From positions 1,550,001 to 1,614,000 of the forward strand of contig NZ_AP026978.1 of NCBI RefSeq assembly GCF_027924405.1: a DNA stretch of 64,000 nucleotides. The letters run 5' to 3'. This document shows, in pieces, positions 56,629 through 64,000 of the stretch (its first letter is position 1; each line of letters opens with the position of its first letter). Under the pieces are notes generated by a model, which was given only the letters and a program-made list of their open reading frames with translations, made no database searches and was not told where the DNA came from. Source of the DNA: Nocardia sputorum. GTDB lineage: Bacteria; Actinomycetota; Actinomycetes; Mycobacteriales; Mycobacteriaceae. The position numbers were made by a program, and so were the translations under genes.

Positions 56629-56850
56629 GCTGGCAGGTCTTCGGACTCGCGGGCACCGGCCGTGCGGGCCGGCGTACGCCGGAGTGCTCCCGATGGCCGA
56701 CCTACTGGCCGTCGCTTCCCGAGTCGCGGAGCCTTCCGGCCCGGTGAACTCAGTGCCTGGTGACGGCGGTCGTTCCTGCATACCGCTGCGGGACAGTCCC
56801 GGATTCTCACCGGGTTCCCTCTCACCCGCCGTGACGTCGCCGCACGGACG
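56629..56850 (-). promoter_or_regulatory. cobalamin riboswitch controlling metE
   Basis: On the minus strand the conserved elements appear in order: AGGGAACCCGGTG, AATCCGGGACTGTCCCGCAG, CGGTATGCAGGAACGAC and the closing GAAGACCTGCCAG (ending at about 56629). This matches the cobalamin (AdoCbl) riboswitch consensus. Immediately downstream GCCGGGTAC (56605-56613) pairs with GTACCCGGC (56617-56625), a hairpin that could act as part of the expression platform. About 165 bases lie between the aptamer and the metE start. Confidence 0.93.
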
Positions 56851-57107
56851 GGCTCGACTCCGTGGCGCGACGTCGGGGCTCCATCTCGTCGCGCTGCGGT
56901 GAACCAGCTGCCTCCTCAGCATAGGACGAGACGGGACGAGCGCGTCGAACCGGACCGGTCGCCCGGCGGCGCATCGGTTGCCGACGCGCCGCATTTGTGT
57001 CGGCACGATGAACGCAACTTCGCAACGGTGCTAGTCGGCTTTGTGAAAAAGTTCGCGAAGGGGGATTCCATGTCGGTGCGGTTCACGCAGCCGGGTACCT
57101 TAGGTCA

Positions 57108-60100
57108 ATGTTCTCGAAAGTCTTGGTTGCCAACCGTGGCGAGATCGCCATCCGAGCCTTCCGCGCGGCTTACGAACTCGGCATCGGGACGGTCGCCGTG
57201 TTCCCTTACGAGGACCGCAATTCGGTCCATCGGTTGAAGGCGGCGGAGTCGTATCAGATCGGCGAGCCCGGCCATCCGGTGCGGGCGTATCTGTCGATCG
57301 AGGCGATCATCGAGGCGGCCAAGTCCGCGGGCGCGGACGCCATCTACCCCGGGTACGGATTCCTGTCGGAGAATCCGGATCTGGCGGCGGCGTGTGCCCG
57401 GGAGGGCATCACCTTCATCGGCCCGTCGGCCGAGGTGCTCGAACTGGCGGGTAACAAGGCGCGCGCGATCGAGGCGGCCAAGGCGGCCGGCCTGCCGGTG
57501 TTGCGTTCGAGCGCACCGTCGTCGGACGTGGAGCAGCTGCTGGCCGCGGCGAACGAGCTGGAATACCCGATCTTCGTCAAGGCCGTCGCGGGTGGCGGCG
57601 GGCGCGGAATGCGCCGGGTCGCCGCACCCGAGCAGCTGCGCGAGTCGATCGAGGCGGCTTCCCGGGAGGCGGAGTCGGCGTTCGGCGACCCGACGGTGTT
57701 CCTGGAGCAGGCGGTGGTGAATCCCCGTCACATCGAGGTGCAGATCCTGGCCGACCAGCACGGCAATGTGATGCATCTGTTCGAGCGGGACTGCTCGGTG
57801 CAGCGCAGGCACCAGAAGGTGATCGAGCTGGCGCCCGCGCCGAATCTGGACCCCGCACTGCGCGAGCGGATCTGCGCCGACGCGGTGGCCTTCGCCCGGC
57901 AGATCGGCTACTCGTGCGCGGGCACCGTGGAGTTCCTGCTGGACGAGCGCGGCAACCACGTCTTCATCGAGATGAACCCGCGCATCCAGGTGGAACACAC
58001 GGTGACCGAGGAGATCACCGACGTCGACCTGGTGCAGTCGCAGCTGCGCATCGCCGCCGGGGAAACGCTCGAGCAGCTGGGTCTGAGCCAGGAGGCCGTG
58101 ACCATCCGGGGTGCGGCGTTGCAGTGCCGGATCACCACCGAGGACCCGGCCAACGGGTTCCGTCCGGACACCGGCCGGATCACCGCCTACCGCACGCCCG
58201 GCGGCGCGGGCATCCGCCTGGACGGCGGGGCCAACCTGGGCGCCGAGATCGGGGCCTACTTCGACTCCATGCTGGTCAAGCTCACCTGCCGGGGCCGCGA
58301 CTTCGGTGCGGCGGTCGCTCGGGCGAGCCGGGCGCTGGCCGAGTTCCGGATCCGCGGCGTGGCCACCAACATTCCCTTCCTGCTGGCGGTGCTGGACGAT
58401 CCCGACTTCAAGGCGGGCCGGGTCACCACCTCGTTCATCGACGAGCGCCCGCAGCTGCTGACCTTGCGGCAGTCCGCCGACCGCGGCACCAAGATCCTCG
58501 ACTACCTGGCCGACGTCACCGTGAACAAGCCGCACGGTGAGCGCCCGACCACGGTGTACCCGCACGACAAGCTGCCCGCGATCGATCCGAGCGTGCCGCC
58601 GCCGGACGGCTCCCGGCAGCGGCTGCTGCGGCTGGGTCCGGAAGGTTTCGCGCGGGCGTTGCGTGAGCAGAAGGCGGTCGGCGTCACCGACACCACCTTC
58701 CGTGACGCGCACCAGTCGCTGCTGGCCACCCGCGTGCGTACCAACGGCCTGCTCGGGGTGGCGGGGCATGTGGCGCGGTTGACGCCGGAGCTGCTGTCGG
58801 TGGAGTGCTGGGGCGGCGCGACCTACGACGTGGGGTTGCGGTTCCTGTACGAGGACCCGTGGGAGCGGCTGGCGGCGTTGCGGGAGGCGATCCCGAACAT
58901 CTGCCTGCAGATGCTGCTGCGCGGCCGCAACACCGTCGGTTACACCCCGTATCCGGAGGCGGTGACCCGCGCGTTCGTCTCCGAGGCGACCGCGACGGGC
59001 ATCGACATCTTCCGGATCTTCGACGCGCTCAACAACGTCGACCAGATGCGCCCGGCCATCGACGCGGTCCGCGAGACCGGGACCGCGATCGCGGAGGTCG
59101 CGATCAGCTACACCGGGGATCTGTCGAATCCGGACGAGTCGCTCTACACCCTGGACTACTACCTGAAGCTGGCCGAGCAGATCGTCGACGCGGGCGCGCA
59201 CGTGCTGGCGATCAAGGACATGGCCGGCCTGCTGCGCGCCCCGGCCGCGACCACGCTGGTCACCGCCTTGCGCAGCAATTTCGATCTGCCGGTGCACGTG
59301 CACACCCACGACACCCCGGGCGGGCAGCTGGCCACCTATCTGGCCGCCTGGCAGGCGGGCGCCGACGCCGTCGACGGCGCGAGCGCCGCGATGGCCGGGA
59401 CCACCAGCCAGCCCGCGCTCTCTGCGATCGTCGCCGCGGCCGCCCACAGTGAATACGACACCGGGTTGAACCTGCAGGCCGTGTGCGACCTCGAGCCGTA
59501 CTGGGAGGCGTTGCGGAAGGTCTACGCGCCGTTCGAGTCCGGGCTGCCCGCGCCCACCGGCCGCGTCTACACCCACGAGATCCCCGGCGGTCAGTTGTCG
59601 AACCTGCGCCAGCAGGCGATCGCGCTCGGGTTGGGCGACCGGTTCGAGGAGGTGGAGGCGAAATACGCCGCCGCCGACCGGCTGCTCGGGCGTCTGGTGA
59701 AGGTCACGCCGTCCTCGAAGGTCGTCGGCGACCTGGCGCTGGCGCTGGTCGGCACCGGTGTCGAGGTGGAGGACTTCGCCGCCGATCCCGGCCGCTACGA
59801 CATCCCGGATTCGGTGATCGGGTTCCTGCGCGGTGAACTCGGCACCCCCGCCGGCGGCTGGCCCGAACCGTTCCGCAGCAAAGCGCTGGCCGGGCGCGGC
59901 GCGGCCAAGCCCGAGACACCGTTGACGCCCGCCGACGAGAAAGGCCTGGCGGGTAGCTCCGCGGAGCGGCGGGCTACGTTGAACCGGCTGCTGTTCCCCG
60001 GCCCCACCGCCGAATTCCTCGCCCACCGCGAGAAGTACGGCGACACCTCCGGGTTGTCGGCCAACCAGTTCTTCTACGGTCTGCGCCGCGGCGAGGAACA

Positions 60101-60512
60101 CCGGGTGCAGCTGGAGAAGGGCGTCACCCTGCTCATCGGCTTGGAAGCCATTTCGGAACCGGACGAGCGCGGCATGCGCACGGTGATGTGCATCCTCAAC
60201 GGGCAGCTGCGGCCGGTGTCGGTGCGCGACCGGTCGATCGCCAGCGAGATCCCGGCCGCGGAGAAAGCCGACAAAGCCAACCCCGGCCACGTCGCGGCGC
60301 CGTTCGCCGGTGTCGTCACTCTCGCGGTGGCCGAAGGCGATTCGGTCGCGGCGGGCGACACCATCGGCACCATCGAGGCGATGAAGATGGAAGCCGCGAT
60401 CACCGCGCCGCGGGCGGGCACCGTCGGCCGCGTCGCCATCGGCGCCGTGCAACAGGTCGAAGGCGGCGACCTGCTCATCGAGCTGACGGTCCGGGAGTCG
60501 TCCGCCGGATGA
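57108..60512 (+). CDS. pyc: pyruvate carboxylase
   Basis: A 1134-residue biotin enzyme. The biotin carboxylase part (residues 1-450) contains VKAVAGGGGRGMRRV and EMNPRIQVEHTVTEEITDVDLV. The carboxyltransferase part starts near 525 (VTDTTFRDAHQSLLATRV) and the biotinyl domain has EAMKMEA near residue 1092. It makes oxaloacetate from pyruvate, replenishing the TCA cycle. The ATG has no ribosome site, with TACCTT six bases upstream, so the mRNA is probably leaderless. It overlaps rsmD (ATGA). Confidence 0.97.
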   Translation: MFSKVLVANRGEIAIRAFRAAYELGIGTVAVFPYEDRNSVHRLKAAESYQIGEPGHPVRAYLSIEAIIEAAKSAGADAIYPGYGFLSENPDLAAACAREGITFIGPSAEVLELAGNKARAIEAAKAAGLPVLRSSAPSSDVEQLLAAANELEYPIFVKAVAGGGGRGMRRVAAPEQLRESIEAASREAESAFGDPTVFLEQAVVNPRHIEVQILADQHGNVMHLFERDCSVQRRHQKVIELAPAPNLDPALRERICADAVAFARQIGYSCAGTVEFLLDERGNHVFIEMNPRIQVEHTVTEEITDVDLVQSQLRIAAGETLEQLGLSQEAVTIRGAALQCRITTEDPANGFRPDTGRITAYRTPGGAGIRLDGGANLGAEIGAYFDSMLVKLTCRGRDFGAAVARASRALAEFRIRGVATNIPFLLAVLDDPDFKAGRVTTSFIDERPQLLTLRQSADRGTKILDYLADVTVNKPHGERPTTVYPHDKLPAIDPSVPPPDGSRQRLLRLGPEGFARALREQKAVGVTDTTFRDAHQSLLATRVRTNGLLGVAGHVARLTPELLSVECWGGATYDVGLRFLYEDPWERLAALREAIPNICLQMLLRGRNTVGYTPYPEAVTRAFVSEATATGIDIFRIFDALNNVDQMRPAIDAVRETGTAIAEVAISYTGDLSNPDESLYTLDYYLKLAEQIVDAGAHVLAIKDMAGLLRAPAATTLVTALRSNFDLPVHVHTHDTPGGQLATYLAAWQAGADAVDGASAAMAGTTSQPALSAIVAAAAHSEYDTGLNLQAVCDLEPYWEALRKVYAPFESGLPAPTGRVYTHEIPGGQLSNLRQQAIALGLGDRFEEVEAKYAAADRLLGRLVKVTPSSKVVGDLALALVGTGVEVEDFAADPGRYDIPDSVIGFLRGELGTPAGGWPEPFRSKALAGRGAAKPETPLTPADEKGLAGSSAERRATLNRLLFPGPTAEFLAHREKYGDTSGLSANQFFYGLRRGEEHRVQLEKGVTLLIGLEAISEPDERGMRTVMCILNGQLRPVSVRDRSIASEIPAAEKADKANPGHVAAPFAGVVTLAVAEGDSVAAGDTIGTIEAMKMEAAITAPRAGTVGRVAIGAVQQVEGGDLLIELTVRESSAG

Positions 60513-61072
60513 CGCGGATCGTCGCCGGAACGGCGGGCGGGCGGCGCCTCCGGGTGCCGCCCGCGGGCACCAGGCCGACCTCCGACCGGGTGCGGGAGGC
60601 GCTGTTCAGCGCGTTGGACGCTCGGCTGGACTTCGCGGGCACGCGGGTGCTGGACCTGTACGCGGGTTCCGGCGCGCTCGGGCTGGAAGCGTTGTCACGC
60701 GGTGCGCAGCACGCGCTGCTGGTCGAGTCCGACCGCAAGGCGGCGGCGGTGGTCCGCGGCAATATCGCCGAGCTGGGGCTGCCCGGCGCGGAATTGCGCG
60801 TCGCGACCGTGGCCGGTGTGCTGCAACTGGGCGGGGCGGGCGTTTTCGACGTGGTGTTCTCCGACCCGCCCTATGCGCTGGACAACGCCGTGGTGCTCGC
60901 CGACCTGCGGTCGCTGACCGAGCACGGCTGGCTGCGCCCCGGTGCGTTCGTCGTGCTGGAGCGTTCGGCGCGCTCGCCCGAAACGGCTTGGCCCGCAGGC
61001 TTCGTCCCGGCCAAGCCGCGCCGATACGGCGAAACCCGCATCGATCTGGCGGAGTACGAGCCGGACGCCTAG
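60509..61072 (+). CDS. rsmD: 16S rRNA (guanine-966-N2)-methyltransferase
   Basis: A 187-residue methyltransferase. The SAM motif is VLDLYAGSGALGLEALSRG, and the N2/N6-methylase motif DPPY lies near residue 122 (FSDPPYALDNAV). It modifies G966 of 16S rRNA. The ATG overlaps the pyc stop, so translation is coupled. Order pyc-rsmD-coaD is the same as in M. tuberculosis. Confidence 0.95.
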   Translation: MTRIVAGTAGGRRLRVPPAGTRPTSDRVREALFSALDARLDFAGTRVLDLYAGSGALGLEALSRGAQHALLVESDRKAAAVVRGNIAELGLPGAELRVATVAGVLQLGGAGVFDVVFSDPPYALDNAVVLADLRSLTEHGWLRPGAFVVLERSARSPETAWPAGFVPAKPRRYGETRIDLAEYEPDA

Positions 61073-61124
61073 ACGCGGACCGGCCACTCGCGCCCGGCCG
61101 GGTGAGTCCTGCTAGCGTCGCCTC

Positions 61125-61610
61125 ATGGCAGGAGCACTGTGCCCCGGATCGTTCGACCCCGTGACCTACGGACACCTCGACGTCTTCACCCGGGCCGCGG
61201 CCCAGTTCGACGAGGTCGTCATCACCGTCATGATCAATCCGAAGAAGCAGGGCATGTTCACCGTCGAGGAGCGCATGGAGATGCTGCGCGAGTCGACCGC
61301 GCACCTGGGCAACGTGCGGGTGGAGTCGTGGCAGGGCCTGACGGTGGATTTCGCCCGCGAGCAGGGCATCACCGCGATCGTGAAGGGTCTGCGCGACGCG
61401 GGCGACTTCGGCTACGAACTGCAGATGGCGCAGATGAACAAGAAGCTCTCGGGGGTGGACACCTTCTTCATCGCCACCAACCCGTCCTTCAGCTTCCTGT
61501 CCAGCTCACTGGTCAAGGAGGTCGCCGCGTACGGCGGCGACGTCACCGACATGCTGCCCCCCTCGGTGCACAAGCGCCTCGTCGACCGTCTGGCCGAGCG
61601 CAAGAACTGA
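61125..61610 (+). CDS. coaD: phosphopantetheine adenylyltransferase
   Basis: A 161-residue nucleotidyltransferase for coenzyme A synthesis. [14 protein letters not shown] contains the T/HxGH ATP-binding motif, and [19 protein letters not shown] the second active-site segment. No ribosome site is visible. TAGCGT lies six bases before the ATG, fitting a leaderless transcript distinct from pyc-rsmD. Confidence 0.96.
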   Translation: MAGALCPGSFDPVTYGHLDVFTRAAAQFDEVVITVMINPKKQGMFTVEERMEMLRESTAHLGNVRVESWQGLTVDFAREQGITAIVKGLRDAGDFGYELQMAQMNKKLSGVDTFFIATNPSFSFLSSSLVKEVAAYGGDVTDMLPPSVHKRLVDRLAERKN

Positions 61611-61638
61611 CGGAGAACCCGCCAGCGGCGGGGGAGCC

Positions 61639-62157
61639 CTAGAAGACCAGCCCACGCAGGGCGAGGAAGCGCATGCCGCCGACCGCGGCGGTGATCGCCA
61701 GGATGGCGGCGGCCTGCGCGGTGTCTCCGAGGCCGGGAGCCCAGAGGCCGAGCGCGGCCAGCGCCGCGGTCGTGACGCCGAGGCCGACGAGCGCGAGCCC
61801 ACCGCCTTCCCACTGGGCGGTGAACCAGCCGACCCGTGCCGCGGCGTGGAAGGTGAGCTGACGGTGCAGTTCGTTGGCGATCATCGTGCTGACGATGGAG
61901 CCGACGACGTTGGCGACCAGCGGCCCGACGCCGTGCATGGCGAAGAACAGCAGGACGTAGGCGATGTTGCTGGACCCGCCCACCAGCGCGAAACGGATCA
62001 GCTGCGCGAACGCGCGATCGCCGCGCAGATAGCGGGTGAGCTGTCCGAACCTGGTCGCGACCGAGGTCGTCGGCAACACGGGGTATGGGCCCACCCACGG
62101 CACGAAGAAGCTGGTGGCGCTCCCTCCACCCGGTCGGGGTAGTTCCAGAACAGTCAT
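61639..62157 (-). CDS. GtrA-family membrane protein
   Basis: A 172-residue protein with four hydrophobic segments starting near residue 52. FALVGGSSNIAYVLLFFAM and NELHRQLTFHAAARV are typical of the GtrA family, which takes part in moving polyprenyl-linked sugars across the membrane for cell-surface glycans. In mycobacteria a GtrA protein works in arabinogalactan synthesis (Rv3789), but which branch this is cannot be told. GGAAAGACG precedes the ATG. The 50-residue N-terminal extension is Pro/Ser-rich. Confidence 0.88.
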   Translation of the reverse strand: MTVLELPRPGGGSATSFFVPWVGPYPVLPTTSVATRFGQLTRYLRGDRAFAQLIRFALVGGSSNIAYVLLFFAMHGVGPLVANVVGSIVSTMIANELHRQLTFHAAARVGWFTAQWEGGGLALVGLGVTTAALAALGLWAPGLGDTAQAAAILAITAAVGGMRFLALRGLVF

Positions 62158-62538
62158 CGTCTTTCCGATCGAACACAGGCCATCGGCAGAGACAACGGCG
62201 ATGGTGATCGCCCGCTTCCCCGTCGACTCTTGGCAGGTTCCGTTCCTCGCGCATGTTCAGCGATCGCTGACGCGTCGGAACCTGTCAACATTCGACGGCA
62301 GGTTGCCCGTACCTCCGGCTTCCTGGTCCGCGATCCGGGGACCGCGGTAGGGGTGAAGATCTTGGTCGACCTTCCAGAAGAATGTAACACGAAGCGGAGA
62401 GGCGGTCTCCACTTGATTTCTGTGGCGTGCGAGACACTGGCCCGACACACCGGAAAGTGACTCGGCACGAGCGGTGACGACGGGCACACTGGGGCTCGGC
62501 GGAAAGTTTCGCCGTGAGTCCGCAGGAGGGTAGTGAGC
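62158..62538. other. divergent intergenic region between GtrA and sepIVA
   Basis: In 381 bp I see no supported gene. It should hold the promoters of both flanking genes. I could not identify a clear promoter pair or dyad. GGAGGG at 62525-62530 is the sepIVA ribosome site. Confidence 0.5.
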
Positions 62539-63285
62539 ATGTATCGCGTATTCGAAGCGCTCGACGAACTGGTCGCCATTGTCGAAGAGGCCCGCGGCAT
62601 CCCGCCGACCCGCAGCTGCATCGTGCCGCGCGGCGACGTGCTCGAGCTACTCGACGACGTCCGCGACGCGCTGCCCGGCGAACTCGACGACGCCCAGGAC
62701 GTGCTCGACCATCGCGACAAGATCGTCTCCGATGCCAGGACCGCGGCCGAGACCGCCGTGACCGGCGCGAACGAGCAGGCCGAGCGCACCATCGGCTCCG
62801 CGCGCGAGGAAGCCGACCGCATCCTGGCCGACGCCAAGGCGCATGCCGACCGCATGGTCGCCGAGGCGAGCGCGCACGCCGATCGTCTCGTCGCCTCCGC
62901 TCAGGAGGAAGCCGACCGCGTGGTGGCCGACGGGAATGCCGAATACGAGGCGGTGACCGGACGGGCGCGCGTCGAGTCCGAGCGGATGATCGAGGCGGGC
63001 AAGGCCGCCTACGACCGTTCCGTCGCCGAAGGGCTCGCCGAGCAGGAGCGGCTGGTCACGCAGACCGAGGTGGTCCGCGCCGCGCACGCCGAATCGGCCA
63101 GGGTGATCGACGCCGCGCATGCCGAAGCCGATCGCCTGCGCGAGGAATGCGACCACTACGTCGACTCCAGGCTGGCCGATTTCGAGGAGACGCTGACCAG
63201 CACGCTGCGCACGGTCGGACGGGGGCGGCATCAGCTGCGCAGCGGGGCGGGCGCACCCGACTACGCCGGCGAATTCCGCAGGTAG
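62539..63285 (+). CDS. sepIVA: DivIVA-like septation protein SepIVA
   Basis: A 248-residue protein that begins MYRVFEALDELVAIVEEARG and is almost entirely coiled coil from residue 50 to 215, with repeated (A/S)xAxxEADR(I/M/L)(L/V) heptads. The C-terminus VGRGRHQLR matches mycobacterial SepIVA (Rv2927c), which acts in septum formation and cell-envelope organisation. ATG 62539 has GGAGGG eight bases upstream, better spacing than GTG 62533. Confidence 0.93.
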   Translation: MYRVFEALDELVAIVEEARGIPPTRSCIVPRGDVLELLDDVRDALPGELDDAQDVLDHRDKIVSDARTAAETAVTGANEQAERTIGSAREEADRILADAKAHADRMVAEASAHADRLVASAQEEADRVVADGNAEYEAVTGRARVESERMIEAGKAAYDRSVAEGLAEQERLVTQTEVVRAAHAESARVIDAAHAEADRLREECDHYVDSRLADFEETLTSTLRTVGRGRHQLRSGAGAPDYAGEFRR

Positions 63286-63366
63286 CGGCGTCGAACGGAG
63301 TGGGGCGGGTTTGGGTCCGTCCCGCATGATCGCGTATTGTTGAGTGGTTGCCCGTATCCCTCGATC

Positions 63367-64000
63367 GTGAGTGAGTTCGTGATGCCCGCCGGTTCCGGTT
63401 CCGCGTCGCGTCCGCAGTCGGCCAAGCGCCGGCTGCCGGACGGTGGTTTCGTGCTGGACACCCGCAGCCTCGGTCGCAGGCCGGGGACCATGCGCGAGCT
63501 GCGCCGCACCGTCACCACCGAGCAGCGGATCGGCCTGGATCTGATCGCCGTTCCCGTGGGCGCGCAGGTGGAACTCGACCTGCAGTTGCAGGCGGTGTCC
63601 GAGGGTGTGCTGGTCACCGGGACGGTGTCCGCGCCGGTCGAAGGCGAGTGCTCGCGCTGCCTCGAGCCGTTCGGCGACGAGATCACCTTGCAAGTGACCG
63701 AGTTGTTCGCTTACCCGCACAGCACCACGGAGCAGACCACCGAGGACGACGAGGTCTACCGCATGGTCGACGACCTCATCGATCTGGAGCCCGTGGTGAT
63801 CGACGCCGTCGGCCTGGAGCTGCCGCTGCAGCCGCTGTGCACGCCCGATTGCGCGGGATTGTGCCCGGAATGCGGCGTACGGATGGCGATTGCGGGATCC
63901 GACCACCGGCATGAGATACTTGACCCTCGCTGGGCCGGACTGGCTAAATTCGCCTCCGGATCGCCCGGCACCGGCAGCCCCGACGAGGGTGCGGCCGACC
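63367..64000 (+). CDS. DUF177/YceD-family protein (runs off the window)
   Basis: A YceD/DUF177 protein, at least 210 residues visible, still open at the right edge. FVLDTRSLGRRPGTMRELRR is the N-terminal mark, ECSRCLEPF and CTPDCAGLCPECG are the cysteine pairs, and DPRWAGLAKF lies near its end. It normally precedes rpmF and rnc. GTG 63367 is chosen because TATCCC lies six bases upstream as in leaderless genes, and ATG 63382 is an alternative. Function is not well defined, with a proposed role in 23S rRNA metabolism. Confidence 0.85.
   Translation, partial: MSEFVMPAGSGSASRPQSAKRRLPDGGFVLDTRSLGRRPGTMRELRRTVTTEQRIGLDLIAVPVGAQVELDLQLQAVSEGVLVTGTVSAPVEGECSRCLEPFGDEITLQVTELFAYPHSTTEQTTEDDEVYRMVDDLIDLEPVVIDAVGLELPLQPLCTPDCAGLCPECGVRMAIAGSDHRHEILDPRWAGLAKFASGSPGTGSPDEGAAD

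Noticed and set aside
57105-60452. 1115-residue minus-strand frame opposite pyruvate carboxylase
   Set aside because: High-GC antisense shadow. The plus strand encodes a complete, motif-rich enzyme and the antisense product has Arg/Gln/His-rich composition without a family.

Overview
The window is chromosomal DNA from a high-GC actinobacterium, most likely Nocardia or a close mycolic-acid relative. Codon third positions are almost all G or C. From about 18.3 kb on, the gene order matches from memory the Mycobacterium tuberculosis block serA-leuB-MFS-FAH-gltX-PPOX-iclR-leuCD-hupB-mutT1-ppk-fbiD-gpsA-ddl-DUF3515-thiL-ung-rpmB-DAK-recG ... pyc-rsmD-coaD ... sepIVA-DUF177. There are no insertion sequences, phage genes, CRISPR arrays or rRNA genes.

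Region 1 (0-11.4 kb) is a myo-inositol catabolism locus. A LacI regulator and an inositol 2-dehydrogenase-like gene lie on the minus strand. Diverging from them is an operon for an IolE-like protein, a three-part sugar ABC transporter, IolC kinase, a Cgl0158-type aldolase, IolB and IolD. Two perfect palindromes with the core GAGCGCTC lie in the divergent promoter region, one overlapping a good sigma-70 type promoter. Region 2 (11.4-18.3 kb) is a mixed accessory stretch: a cold-shock gene behind a leader that can fold into alternative hairpins, a nucleotidyltransferase, an MFS/LysR pair, an AT-rich patch with a 39-residue ORF, and a reductase-hydrolase fusion controlled by a TetR protein with matching operators.

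Region 3 (18.3-31.6 kb) carries serine and leucine biosynthesis (serA, leuB, leuCD with an IclR regulator), gltX followed by tRNA-Gln and tRNA-Glu, and the histone-like gene hup. It also holds a degenerate ~100-bp tandem repeat and a 0.76-kb stretch without a convincing gene. Region 4 (31.6-48.2 kb) is housekeeping: mutT1-ppk, fbiD (coenzyme F420), gpsA-ddl, thiL-ung, rpmB, a DAK2-family kinase and recG, with a small secreted protein, an alpha/beta hydrolase, a crotonase and an acetyltransferase.

Region 5 (48.2-56.9 kb) interrupts that conserved order with a methylcitrate cycle cluster (prpR diverging from prpD-prpB-prpC) and the cobalamin-independent methionine synthase metE behind a cobalamin riboswitch. 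Region 6 (56.9-64 kb) returns to core genes: pyruvate carboxylase, rsmD, coaD, a GtrA membrane protein, the DivIVA-like septation protein sepIVA, and a DUF177/YceD gene that runs off the end.

Several core genes have no Shine-Dalgarno sequence but a TANNNT hexamer 6-7 bases before the start codon, as expected for leaderless mRNAs. I found no large undescribed system. The best leads are the cold-shock leader, the AT-rich patch with its short ORF, the reductase-hydrolase fusion with its operators, the degenerate tandem repeat, and the unclear start and internal insertion of ThiL.
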